From contig CM073321.1 of NCBI GenBank assembly GCA_037043015.1, positions 6,034,001-6,098,000 on the forward strand: DNA of 64,000 nucleotides, in the 5' to 3' direction. A program made the translations under genes and the position numbers. Shown here in pieces: positions 23,601 through 34,620 of this stretch. The notes under the pieces are model-generated. The model worked only from the letters and a program-made list of their open reading frames with translations, searched no databases and was not told the DNA's origin. Position 1 is the stretch's first letter, and each line of letters starts with the position of its first letter. This DNA is from Bryum argenteum (lineage: Eukaryota; Streptophyta; Bryopsida; Bryales; Bryaceae).

Positions 23601-24612
23601 TGGATATCTAGTAATGCCTCCGAACTCCACCTCGTTTACTCCTGCAGTCCGATCCGGTCGTTCCAGGAAATCGCAATTTTGATTGTGGCACTGCAAATGA
23701 CTTACACAACTTGAATTGCAAAAGGATAAGCCAATGGTGTTGCTGATGTTTGTGGTCATCGTTCTCGTCCACACATGGCCATCTAAGCGCTTGTCCATAC
23801 CTTCCATAGACTTGACATTCCTTTAAACAGATGAGGGGGTGACGGGAGGTAGGATGTATAGAACATCTCCATTGAAAGACGGAGGAAGTGATGGGGTACA
23901 GACAGTACGGATGGTTTCAAAGTTGATTTTCTTCAAGATAGTTTTGCTACCTGACATGGAACTGACTTTCAGAAGAGAAGGTAGAATTTTTTTGGGTTTT
24001 TCCAGCCTGTGACAATGTAAAGGGCGCAAGACTTAAATCCAGAGAGGGGATCAAAACAGAACTCGGTGAAGGGGGCTTTGACGCAAGGCGACGGGTTTGA
24101 TCAGGAGATGTTTTTTCGTCGCTAGAAGAATCTGACAAATCTATACTAAAGCGACGGCCTGGTTCGATTTTGACACGAGCTAGGAGCGGAGCTGCATTTG
24201 AGATAGTAGAAGAAGTACGAGGAGTTAAGAGAACGGTGCTTGCGTTCATGACGGACTCCGTAATACCATAGAGGTGGTATTTGCTTGGTCTAAGCTTCTA
24301 AATAATGCTGTTGTTATCGTGAAGGATAGGTGCTCCCAACTCGGAGTAGTGAACAAGAAGAGAAGATAGGTCTAGTACCTCGCGCTCTAACTATAAGGAG
24401 GACTCATCGTATCCAAATCGAAGGGCAAGCCAGTGGGGCGTGACAACAACCACGCCATCTGGCCCAGGTGGAATGCGAGTAGGAGCGGTCGAAATTTCGG
24501 AACTAATCTCTATGACGTTCAATGTAGAAGCCATTATACTTGAACGCAAGCGACTGGAGATGTGTTGTGCGAAGGTGAGAGAAACTTGAACCATCTGTTT
24601 TAAGGAATTCAT
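20688..24612 (-). pseudogene. MULE-like transposase with SWIM finger, copy B (decayed)
   Basis: Homologue of copy A, on the other strand. ATG at 24612 (MNSLKQMVQVSL). Order: Ser/Pro-rich N-terminus; CHNQNCDF, VCKICKEPS and HLGTHEHPVKVG; DEGDPITSQLFLQEIEPIF; catalytic-type region WMMFDHVKRVKNSTTMACHVYN, CCDFQSED, QGFMADSAQANWNVVRIIYG and TCYFHWTQSLEKDTKQYI; HNKWLQASGNKRGDLYV; WHISRL; SWIM finger NCTCPMM...GCLYRPCKHLYY ending at 20688. It is better preserved than copy A: the segments 22568-23116 and 21461-22204 are long and open. Still, a stop occurs between FGNDD and ERACIHLG (Gln in copy A), and several frame changes are present. SWIM C-x-C...C-x-H is visible at about 20960-20890. Confidence 0.75.
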
Positions 24613-25119
24613 AATGGAAAAGAGAGGCTAGAAGGAGTCTCTATTTGGTAGAATATGACGGAAGCATTAGTAAGTAATTATTGACTGGTACATGAAGTGT
24701 ATTAAATTACCAAGTTGGTTTGTTTCGTGATATAAGATCATGTCAGACTTTGGGCAAGATTAAACATGATCATTAAATTGTGCAGTCTTTAATTTCGGGA
24801 AAGTGACGGCGGTCGTCTTTATCAGAGTAGCTGGATGTATATTTAGAGGGATTAGCATCATATGTCAGATAGTGTCATATATGGCACTCCATCGGCCGTC
24901 ATTGCAGTTGCTATAATTAATGATGAAATAAAGATAGTAGGTCTTTTGCAAGGTAGTCAAAATTGTTTAAATGAATGGAGGATGACGACATCGACCCTTT
25001 CATTGTCTGTTGAGTTTTTAGAGTTTCAGGATTTGAGTCGATCTCAGTTGTGTCTGATTTTACAACGACTCGAGGTCATAGATGCTGTGAGCCACAGATC
25101 TGAGAGATCGAATGAGAGT

Positions 25120-25800
25120 ATGCCTAAGAGAAAGAAAAGGAGGGGTGGGACAAGGTTTAGTAATACCAAAGCGCTGAAGCGAAGCGCTTTGCGTAAGGGG
25201 GGAGTGTCTCGCCCAAGTGGGGAAGAGCGTGGTCCCGTTGATATCGACGGAGACAATGAAGAGGTTGGACCATAGTTTAGGCGGAGTGTGAAAATGCGCT
25301 CTATCAATCTTGACACGGTTGTGGAGATCGGCGATACCGTAATCCCGGAAGATGAAGATGTGACTAAGAGCTTGTTCAATGATCTGGAGCGGGGACAAAG
25401 TACATCAACTTTAAGTGATTCCCTAAGTTATTACATTGGAGGCGATTCTAGAGGCGATGGTGCTGGTGTGGATTCTGGAAGAAAGGTACGGCGATAAAGA
25501 ATTGTTTTGTCAAAGAATGTTTATGATTATGTGTTTACTGATATTTTTGTTGGACTGTAGGATGATGCACACTTGAGTTACAAAGTTGATGGAGTTGAAG
25601 ATGAAAGTGATGCAGACAAGGATGCTAATGATGACGACGCAAACATGGAGCGAATGGGTACTCCGAAGATATTGAATGTTGTTGAAGAAAATGTCGGGAG
25701 CAGTGATCGAAGAATAGATGGAGAGCTAAATGAGATGACCTTTTTCTTGAGTATCATGAATGAGGCCGGGCATATATTAGCATTTACTTCCGGAGATTAG
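25120..25800 (+). pseudogene. divergent accessory gene of MULE-like element B
   Basis: Exon 1 from ATG 25120 (MPKRKKRRGGTRFSNTKALK) to 25485, intron 25486-25560 (GTACGG to ACTGTAG, phase 0), exon 2 25561-25800 (DDAHLSYKVDG to stop). The basic N-terminus and acidic remainder, the motif KMRSINLDTV (KMRPLNLDSV in copy A) and the intron position match the gene at 14790-15524. A single TAG at 25273-25275 interrupts exon 1. It is divergently arranged with transposase B, as in element A. Confidence 0.65.
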
Positions 25801-26225
25801 ATATGCTTTTATGTCTTGATCGTATGTAAGCGCAGTATTTGAAGAAGAGACCTTGGCTTAAGAAAATTATTTTATAGTATTAAATATATATTCGAGTTGA
25901 TATGGAACATAACTTTGTACTATGTATCATTTAAAAGATGTCTTACTGAGTCGGATGCATTTGAAGTTCCTGAATGAAGTCCGTAATCTGCGTCTAGTTA
26001 TAAAAGTCTGCAAAAATAACTACTCTTTCAGTCATACTCAATTGAAATTATAATACTCAAAGAGTTTCGCAAGACACGTGAGAATAGTAACGTTGGTAGG
26101 TTTAAAATGTTTTTTTTTTTTTTTTGTTATGGGAAAGATGCAGGCAACATGAAAAAGTGGTTATGCTAGAACTTGAGTTATAGAATAGAGTCCGACTTAG
26201 GGCTGGGAAGGACTCCACAATGTTC
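25801..26225. other. AT-rich spacer, probable outer end of MULE element B
   Basis: No coding signal. The element's terminal inverted repeat should lie near here, but I could not match it to the region around 14.5 kb. Confidence 0.3.
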
Positions 26226-26305
26226 CACTGTCAAAGGCAGGTTTGATCTCGCTAAGGGCCAGAGTCACTGTCAAAGGCAGGTTTGATCTCGCTAAGGGCC
26301 AGAGG
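26226..26305 (+). repeat. 40-bp tandem duplication
   Basis: The unit beginning CACTGTCAAAGGCAGGTTTG occurs twice in a row with period 40 and is nearly identical. Confidence 0.8.
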
Positions 26306-26367
26306 CTGGTTCGGTCTGGCCTACACGATGGCATAGGCCATTCTTCTTCTAGGGACAGGTGGGCATC

Positions 26368-26495
26368 GTGGGAGGGGGGGGGGGCTTTGCAGGAGGGGGG
26401 CGCTTTGCGAGAGGGGGGACTTTGCGGGAGGGGGGGACTTCGCGGGAGGGGGGAGCTTGGAGGGAGGGGGGTTCTTCACGCGAGGGGGGGGGGTT
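26368..26495 (+). repeat. G-rich minisatellite
   Basis: About seven units of roughly 18 bp, GCGGGAGGGGGGACTTTGC and variants, with G-runs of 6-11. The strand bias is extreme, so it could form G-quadruplexes on the plus strand. Confidence 0.75.
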
Positions 26496-27292
26496 CGCTG
26501 GCCGACTTCGGCCTATCTCCTTCGTTGGCCGATTCAGGCCCTTCTCCCTCCGATTGATCTGCTCCTTCGCTGGCCGATTTAGCCTGCTCTTTGCTGGCCA
26601 ATATTGCCTGCTTTTCGCAGGCCAATTCAGCTTGGCGCGCGGCGCTTGTCTCTCGAGCCGCCCGGGATTACGGTATCTGAGATGGAATCCAAAGTGGTGG
26701 CGCTGGCCCTTGAGTCGCAAGAAATCTACTTTGTTAAATTGTAATCACTGTTGAAGCTGTATTGGGCAGAATCGCAAAGCTCGGCTGGCTTTAGGGTTTG
26801 TAACAAGTCAAGATTAGCACAGTTGTAAGAATTGAAAATAGAATGGCGAGTTTACATAAAGTTGATAGAGATTGTGTGGTACAGTCTATTGAATCATAAA
26901 GGTGTAAACTACAACTTGTAGGGAGGATCTGGTTTCTGCGAGGAGGAAGAAGCAATGGCGGAAGAAGAGGTGACAATCGTGGAAGAAGTAGAGAACGTCG
27001 ACAAATTGCAAAATGTGAGTTCCGGTTCCACAGAATCCATTTGTTTGCACACTTTTACGCAGCACATCAATATGCTGCAGGGGAAGCAATCAAGACGCGG
27101 GCTGAGCTAGAGTGGTTCTACTCCAGAAATTTCAAGGTATTCTCACAACTTCGATGCAACTTCAAATGCTAGATACGTAGATTTGTAAATGTCAGCTAGT
27201 CGTCCATGAGCTGTGGTGGCAAGGCCGATTCTTGATTCATTCAGGTGCTCACTGTAGATTCGGTACTGGTGGATGAGCTCCCTTGTTTCTTA
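26496..27292. other. unrecognised region before the satellite
   Basis: From 26496 to 26640 the motif CTGGCCGATT / GGCCAATTCAGC is repeated loosely. From 26900 to 27140 two plus-strand frames are open for 60-230 bp, but I could not join them into a believable gene. Confidence 0.3.
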
Positions 27293-27470
27293 ATGAGCTC
27301 CCTTCTTTGTTCTGACTGGTTCTGTTGGTCCTATGTCAATGACAAATGTATCGGTGGAGGGGGGCCGACCCTCCTGGTCCTCCTTCTGGACTTCGGTTTG
27401 CTCAGAGGCATCCAGGCCCGATCTGTAAGCAATATGCTGAGGCTTTGAGGCTAAGGTTGATGAAGATCCC

Positions 27471-27508
<38 letters not shown>

Positions 27509-28056
27509 CCTTCTTAATGCCTTCTTTGTTCTGTCTAGTTTCGCTGGTTTTGTGTCGGTGACGAATGTGTCGGTGCAGGGGGGCCAACCCTGCTGGTCCT
27601 CCTTCTGGCCTTCGGTATGCTCAGAGGCTTTGATGCCTGACCTGTTAGCAATATACTAAGGCTTTGAGGCTAAGGCTGATGAAGAGCCCGGGATGTTTGT
27701 TTCTTGAATGGAATTTTGGTAGGAGAGCGAGCCTTGCATACACGCAAGGCTCATCTAGGAGGATCTACTTCGGTTTGTTTTTAAAAAAAATTGCCTTCTT
27801 GATGCCTTCTTTATTCTCTCTGATTCTGTTGGTCCTGTGGCGATGACCAATGTGTTGGAGGAGAGGGGCAAATCATGTTGGTCGTCCTTCTAGACTCCGG
27901 TATGCTCTGAGGCTTCGAGGCCGGACCTATTAGCAATGTGCTGATGCTTCGGAGCTAAGGGTGATGAAGAGCCCGGGATGTTTCTTTCCTAAATGAAATT
28001 TTGCAAAAAGAGCCAGCCTTGCGTCCACGTAAGGCTGATCCCAAAGGGTCCTCCTC

Positions 28057-28089
<33 letters not shown>

Positions 28090-29416
28090 TTTCCTTCTTG
28101 ATGCATTCTTTGTTCTGTCTGGTTCTGCTGGTCCTGTCTCAATGACAAATGTGTTGGTGGAGAGGGGCCGACACTGCAGGTCCTCCTTCTGGAGTGCGGA
28201 ATGCTCAAAGGCTTTGAGGCCTGACCTGTTAGCAATATGCTGGGGCTTCGAGGCTAAGGCTGATGACGAGCTTGAGATGTATGTTTCTTTAATGGAAGTT
28301 TTCTAGGAGAACCAGCCTTTCATCCACGCAAGGCTGATCCAAGAGGATTCTCTTCGGTTTTGTTTATTAAAAAAAATTCCTTCTTTATGCCTTCTTTGTT
28401 CAGTCTGGTTCTGCTAGTCCTGTGTCGATGACAAATGTGTCGGTGGAGGGGGGCTGGCCCTGCTGGTCCTCTCTCTAGACTTCGGTATGCTCAAAGGCTT
28501 CCACGCCCGACTTATTAGCAATATGTTGAGGCTTCGAGGCTAGGGGTAATGAAGAGCCCATGATGTTTGATTCTTGAATGGAATTCTGCTAGGAGACCCC
28601 GCCTTGTGTCCAAGCAAGGCTGATCCCGGTGGTTCTTCTTCGGTTTTTTTTTTTTAAATTCTCCTTTCTGATGCCTTCTTTGTTCTGTCTGGTTCTGCAC
28701 GTCCTGTATCGATGATGAATGTGTCGGTAGAGGGGTGCTGACTCTGCTGGTCCTCCTTCTGGACTGTGGTATGCTCACATGCTTCCAGGCCCGACCTGTT
28801 AGCAATCTGTTGTGGCTTAGAGGCTAAATTTGATAAAGAGCCAAGGATGTTTGTTTTCTGAAGAGAATTTTGCTAGGAGAGACAACCTTGCATCCACGCA
28901 AGGCTGATCCTGGAGGGTCTACTTCAGTTTCTTATTCTTTTTTAATTTTTCTACTTGATACCTTCTTTGTTTTTTCTGGTAGTGCTCGTCTTGTGTCAAT
29001 GAAAAATGTGTCGATGGAGGGGGGCCGGCCCAGCGGGTCGTTTGTCTACACTTCAGTATGCTCAGAGGCTTCCCCGCTCGACCTGTTAGCAATATGCTGA
29101 GGCTTCGAGGGTAAGGCTCATGAGGAGCCGGGGAGGTTTTTTCTTGACAGAAATTTTGCCAGGAGAGTCAGCCTTGCATCCACGCAAAGCCGATCCCGGA
29201 GGGTTCTCTTCAGTTTTTTTTTCCTTAAAAATCCTTCTTTATGCCCTCTTTGTTCTGTCTAGTTGTGCTAGTCATGTGTCCAAGACGAATGTGTTGGTGG
29301 AGGGGGGCCGACCTAGATGGTCCTCCTTCTAGACTTCGGCATGCTCAGAGGCTTTCATATCCGACCTGTTAGCAATATGCTGAGGCTTCGAGGCTAAGGA
29401 TGATGAAGAGCCCGGG
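27293..29416 (+). repeat. satellite of about 285-bp units, left block
   Basis: Tandem units recognised by GAAGAGCCCGGGATGTTTG, CACGCAAGGCTGATCCCGG, a T-tract of 7-29, TGCCTTCTTTGTTCTGTCTG and GTGTCGGTGGAGGGGGGCCG. Successive GGGATGTTTG-type marks fall near 27691, 27976, 28273, 28560, 28845, 29131 and 29415, so units are 282-297 bp. The block is interrupted at 29416 by an LTR-like insertion. Minus-strand frames are partly open across units. Confidence 0.9.
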
Positions 29417-32323
29417 TGTCGCAGCCCTAATTACTCCAACTTTTTTTTCCTTAGTGAGCCTTACTTGGTAGCGGAATCCCGGCTCACTTAGATGGTAGCA
29501 ACCGGCCACGACTTTGCTAACACTTGCATGTGCCCACTCACACAATGTAGGCACCATTCTAAGTCAAGGTGTCCAACCCACCTTGACTCCATAACTCATT
29601 ACCCGATACTCATTACCTGGACCTCGCATCAACACATGGGCATGCCAACCCTGTCACATCCCTTTTCAAAGGATGCCCGAACACGGTGGTGAGCCAAGAG
29701 GACCCCGGGAGTGACGCACCGGGCTTGGCAAGAGACAAGGTGAGGTGACCAAGGAGAGTCCCGAGCAAACAACACGCAATAGCGTCGTGCTCGGGACGAA
29801 CTTGGTAGCGTGCCTTACATGGTTACAAACCTTGTTCAAGGACGCACCCATAGGTCCAAAGAACGCGCGATTTGGAGTTGTAAGTCATGAGATATGGCTC
29901 CCCAAAGTTGGAGCGCGTTCCGGGACACTCCGGGACTCGGGAGTGTTGCCTTTCGGGACTCAATGTGTCGACCTTCGTGGAGGGCGGCATGTTGCATATT
30001 GCTCCAAAGCTAATGACAAGGGTTTTCTAGGTTGCTAAGGCTCATGATGAGCAAAGCAATAGTTTAGGAGATATGGCTCCTCAAAGTGGTCGGGACTTCG
30101 GGACTCGGGAATGTTGCCTCCCGGGACACCGAATGTTCAGAGGGGCATATCACCCTTGGGACAGACCCGATTGAGGCAAGAAGGTAGTCCATCGATATCT
30201 ACTCAAAGAGTACATGTCAAAAATGGGCTTGCACGTCCTATTTGGATACCTGAGCGAGGAGCTAGTTCGAGGAGAAGTTACGGCCCGTTTTTGAGACTGA
30301 GGCAAAAACGGGTGGTCTTCCAAAAAGAAAGTGTGTCACGGAAGGCCCCTCAACACAAGAGGGGGGGGGCCTACCGGAGACTCCAGAGAGTACTATGAGG
30401 AGGGGTGGTCTCCCTCCTCACTTGCACATGGTGCCTTGAGGAGCCGGGGTGGCTCCAAGGGTTGAGGCTTGGGATGGGGCCTCACTCCTGCACCTTGTGG
30501 AAAATGGAGAGTGCTCTGGAGCATCTCTAAACATGGGGTTGGGAAGTGTCCCTCTCCAAGTTAGTCCCCGTGATAAGTAGTGCCGGTTCCCGGGAGTAAC
30601 CGGGAATGGCTCAAAAGGGTGAGGCATGGAAAAGAAGCCTCACTCCTACACCTTGGGCATCGTGGGATGCTCTTGAACATCCCGCAACATTGGGTTGGAA
30701 AGAGTCCCGCTCCAAACTAGTCCCCGGGAAAACTAGTGCCGGATTCCGGGAGAATTTCCGGCAAAGTTCCGAATGGGGTGAGAAACAAGAGTGGAAGGAG
30801 ACTAGTGGGAAGTTGGACAATGGATAAGGGCGGTTAGATCCGGGGGTGATTAGTAGCACCCTTGGGAGCTTGGACATTTGTGGAAGGCCGCCCCGTGCCA
30901 TCAAGTGGCATGCCCATGTGTTGGTGAGAGTTCCGGGTTGGCATGCCCATGTGTTGGTGAGAGTTCCGGGTTGGCATGCCCATGTGTTGGTGGGAGTTCC
31001 GGGTAATGAGTTATGAGTATCCGGTAATGAGTTATGGAGTCAAGGTGGGTTGGACACCTTGACTTAGAATGATGCTGTGTGTGGGCACATGCAAGTGTTA
31101 GCAAAGTCGTGGCCGGTTGCTACCAACTAAGTGAGCCGGGATTATGCTACCAAGTAAGGCTCAATAAGAAAAAAATGAGTTGGAGTAATTAGTGTCCCGA
31201 CAAACCCAGAACTCCCACCAACACATGGGCATGCCACTTGGTGGCACGAGGCGGCCTTCCACAAATGTCCAAGCTCCCAAAGGTGATACAAATTACCCCC
31301 AGAGCTAACCGCCCTTATCCATTGTCCAACTTCCCATTAGTCCCCTTCCACTCTTGTTTCTCACTCCATTCAGGACTTTGCCGGAAACCCTCCCGGAATC
31401 CGGCACTAGTTTTCCCGGGAACTAGTTTGGAGCGGGACTTTTTCCAACCCAATGTTGCGGGATGCTCAAGAGCATTCCACAATGCCCAAGGTGTGGGAGT
31501 GAGGCTTCTTTTCCATGCCTCACCCTATTAAGCCATTCCCGGTCACTCTCGAGAACCGGCACTACTTATCAGGGGGACTAACTTGGAAAGAGACACTTCC
31601 CAACCCCAAGTAAAGAGATGCTCCAAAGCACTCTCCATTTTCCACAAGGTGCGGGAGTGAGGCCCCATCCCAAGCCTCACCCCTTGCAACAACCCCGGCT
31701 CCTCATGGCACCATGTGCAAGTGAGGAGGGAGACAACCCCTCCTTATTGTACTCTCTGGAGTCTTCGGTAGGCCCCCCCCCTCTTGTGTTGAGGGGCCTT
31801 CCGTGACACACTATCTTTTTGGAAGACCACCCGTTTTTGCCTTAGCCCCAAAAACGGGCTGTAACTTCTCCTTGAGAGCCCCAATGGGAGTTGTCCCAAG
31901 GGAGATATGCCCCTCTGAACATTTGGTGTCCTGGGAGGCAACATTCCCGAGTCTCAAAGTCCCGACCACTTTGAGAAGCCATATCTCCTAGACTATTGCT
32001 TTGCTCATCATGAGCCTTTCGGGACTCAATGCTTTGCTCATCATGAGTGTCCCGGAACGCGCTCCAACTTTGGAGAGCCATGTCTCATGACTCACAACTC
32101 CAAATCCCACGTTCATTAGACCCATGGGTGCGTGCTTGAACAAGGTTTGCATCCATGTAAGGCAAACTACCAAGTTTGTCCCGAGCACGACGCTATTGCG
32201 TGCTGATTGCTCGGGACTCTCCTTGGTCACCTCACCTTGTCTTTTGCCAAGCCCGGGGCGTCACTCCCGGGGTCCTCTTGGCTCACCACCGTGTTCGGGC
32301 ATCCTTTGGAAGGGAATGCGACA
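29417..32323 (+). mobile_element. solo-LTR-like element, outer copy, split by an inverted copy of itself
   Basis: Begins TGTCGCAGCCC at 29417 and ends GGGAATGCGACA at 32323, flanked by a perfect 5-bp duplication CCGGG (29412-29416 and 32324-32328) inside a satellite unit. TG..CA ends, short terminal inverted repeat TGTCGCA/TGCGACA and 5-bp target duplication are the marks of an LTR. Its two parts, 29417-29651 and 31208-32323, total about 1.35 kb. No coding region or internal domain is seen, so a solo LTR is likeliest. Confidence 0.8.
29652..31202 (-). mobile_element. solo-LTR-like element, inner copy, reverse orientation
   Basis: An inverted copy of the outer element (about 1.55 kb), inserted into it. 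It starts TGTCACATCCC and ends GTGTCCCGACA, flanked by a perfect 5-bp duplication AACCC (29647-29651 and 31203-31207). Near its right end a roughly 36-bp unit (GGCATGCCCATGTGTTGGTG) is repeated three times, against fewer in the outer copy, which explains much of the length difference. Confidence 0.8.
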
Positions 32324-33675
32324 CCGGGATTTTTGTTTCTTGGATGGAGTTTTGCTAAGAGCACCAGCCTTGCATCCACGCAAGGCTCATTCCAGAGGGT
32401 TCTCTTTTGTTTTTTTTATTTAAAAAAATTTCCTTCTTGGTGCCTTCTTTGTTCTGTCTTGTTAAGCTGGTCATGTGTCAATGATGAATTTGTCTGTAGA
32501 TGGGGGCCAACCCAGCTGGTCCTCCTACTCGACTTTGGTATGCACAGAGGCTTTCAGGCCCGACCTCTTAGCAATGTGCTGAGGCTTTGAGGCTGAGGCT
32601 GATGAAGAGCCCGGGATGTTTGTTTCTTGAATGGAATTTTGCCTGGAGAGCCAGCCTTGTGTCCACGCAAGGCTGATCCCGGAGGGTCCACTTCGGTTTT
32701 TTTTTTTTTTAATTTTCTTTCTAGATGCCTTCTTTGTTCTGTCTCGTTCTGCTCGTCCTCTCTCGATGACGAATGCATCGGTGGAGGGGGGCCGACCCTG
32801 CTGGTCCTCCTTCTGGACTTCGGTATGCTCAGAGGCTTTGAGGCTCGACATGTTAGTAATATGCTGAGGCTTTGAGGCTAAAGCTGATGAGGAGCCCAAC
32901 ATGTTTGTTTCTTGAAAGGAATTTTGTTAGGAGAGCCAACCTTGCGTCCACGCAAGGCTGATCCTGGAGGGTTGACTTTGGTTTTTTTTTTTTTTTTTAA
33001 TTTCCTTCTTGATGCCTTCTTTGTTCTGTCTGGTTTTGCTGGTCCTGTGGCGATGACGAATGTGTCTGTGGAGGAGGGCCGACCCTGCTGGTCGTCTTTT
33101 TTGACTTCGGTATGCAGAGTGGCTTCGAGGCCCGACATGTTAGCAATATGCTGAGGCTTGGAGGCTAAGGCTAATGAAGAGCGCGGAATGTTTCTTTCTT
33201 GAATAGAATTTCGCTAGGAGAGGCAGCCTTGCATCCATGCAAGGCTGATTCCAGAGGGTCCACTTCGGTTATTTTCTTATAAAAATTTCCTTCTTGATGC
33301 CTTGTTAGTTCTGTCTGGTTCTGCTGGTGATGTCTTCATGACGAATGTGTCGGTTGACAGGGGCTGACCCTGCTGGTCCTCCTTCTGGACTTCGGTTTGC
33401 TCAGAGGCTTCCAGGCCCCACCTCTTAGCAATATGCTGAGGCTTTGAGGCTAAGGGTGATGAAGAGCCCGGGATGTTTGTTTCTTGAATGGAATTTTGCG
33501 AGGAGAGTCAGCCTTGTGTCTACGCAAGGCTGATCCCGGATTGTCCACTTCGCTTTTTTTTTATTTTAAATTTCCTTCTTGATGCCTTTTTTAATGTGTC
33601 TAGTTTTGCTAGTCCTGTGTCAATGTCGAATGGGTCGGTGGTGGGGGCCGACCTTGCTCGTCCGCCCATCTAATC
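32324..33675 (+). repeat. satellite of about 285-bp units, right block
   Basis: Continuation of the satellite after the nested insertion. Marks fall near 32329, 32613, 32897, 33185 and 33470. The last unit is cut at about 33675, where unrelated DNA begins. Confidence 0.9.
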
Positions 33676-33748
33676 TCTGGTAGTACTTGTTGATCATTTA
33701 TAGTGTAGATTAAAAAGATGATTAGGTTGATGTAAGTTTGTTGTTCAT

Positions 33749-34151
33749 ATGGGAGCAATTATGGATCAATTAATCTTGTTTTGCGTTGGTATTGTTGAAA
33801 TTTGCTTTCCTAAATTTTGGCGCATGGGATTGCATGATCCTTTGAAGAAAGTGAGAGTTGTGGAAGATGAGGAGTCAGACGCTGGTAGTGACTTATCAGA
33901 GATTAGAGCCAGTGTCCAGAAAGTAGTTGAGTCTTGGCATTTAGCTGTAGCATTGTTGTCGGTTCCGCTAACGCCCCCTGCTGCTTCTCCTGTCTATCAC
34001 ACTTCAAGTGATGATGTTAATCGGGTCGCACGAGCAAGTTACATGCAAAACTATTACGCCCAAGCAAAAGCACGTCGTCTCGAAGCATAGGCATTGGCCA
34101 GACTTGCTCCACGACATTCACCACGATTCGCAGCGAAGTCTAAGTCTAAAT
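33749..34151 (+). pseudogene. unrecognised ORF upstream of the ParB-like gene
   Basis: ATG 33749 opens a 113-codon frame to TAG at 34088-34090, after which the same frame stays open (ALARLAPRHSPRFAAK) to TAG at 34149-34151. It has an acidic patch (EDEESDAGSDLSEI) and a basic, helical end (YYAQAKARRLEA). The first stop may be recent. It may be the end of a larger transposon protein; its start is uncertain because satellite lies just before it. I do not recognise the family. Confidence 0.4.
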
Positions 34152-34620
34152 AGATTTTTGTTCACATTTTATGTTTCTTTTTTGTTAACTTTAATATATA
34201 ACAATTTTATAATTATATTTATCTTTCATCATCTTTCTGACATATTCTTATTATGTAGGTGAGTTGTTGTACTTGGTTGTTTTTCCTTCTAGATGACATT
34301 ATCACCAGCTTCTCCGCTTAAAGAAGAAGAGGATGTTCAACCTCCTCTTACCGACCAAAATGAAAACATCATTGGTGATATCGATTTCGCTCCTTAGCAA
34401 CAAATACTAGAAGGCTCGAGCGATTCGGTTCCCTACAAAAGTCCGTCGGAAACTGCCTAACTCCCTCAAACATTCAATGCTGATGATGGACACGATTCTC
34501 TTTCCGATGATGAGGAGCTTGCGTTGCCGGAAGGTGTCAACGTCGGGATTGTTCACATGCCCCCTCATCTCCAAAACAAAGATCCAGACTGGAGTGCTAA
34601 GGAGATGCGAATGATTTACA

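Noticed and set aside
14790-25800. One giant palindrome formed by inverted duplication of a single MULE element.
   Set aside because: The two copies differ widely in protein sequence and in stop positions, so two separate insertions are likelier.
26955-27137. Possible first exons of a host gene (MAEEEVTIVEEVENVDKLQN before GTGAGT).
   Set aside because: Joining it to the next open stretch breaks the frame at every plausible acceptor, and the alternative continuous frame has no ATG.
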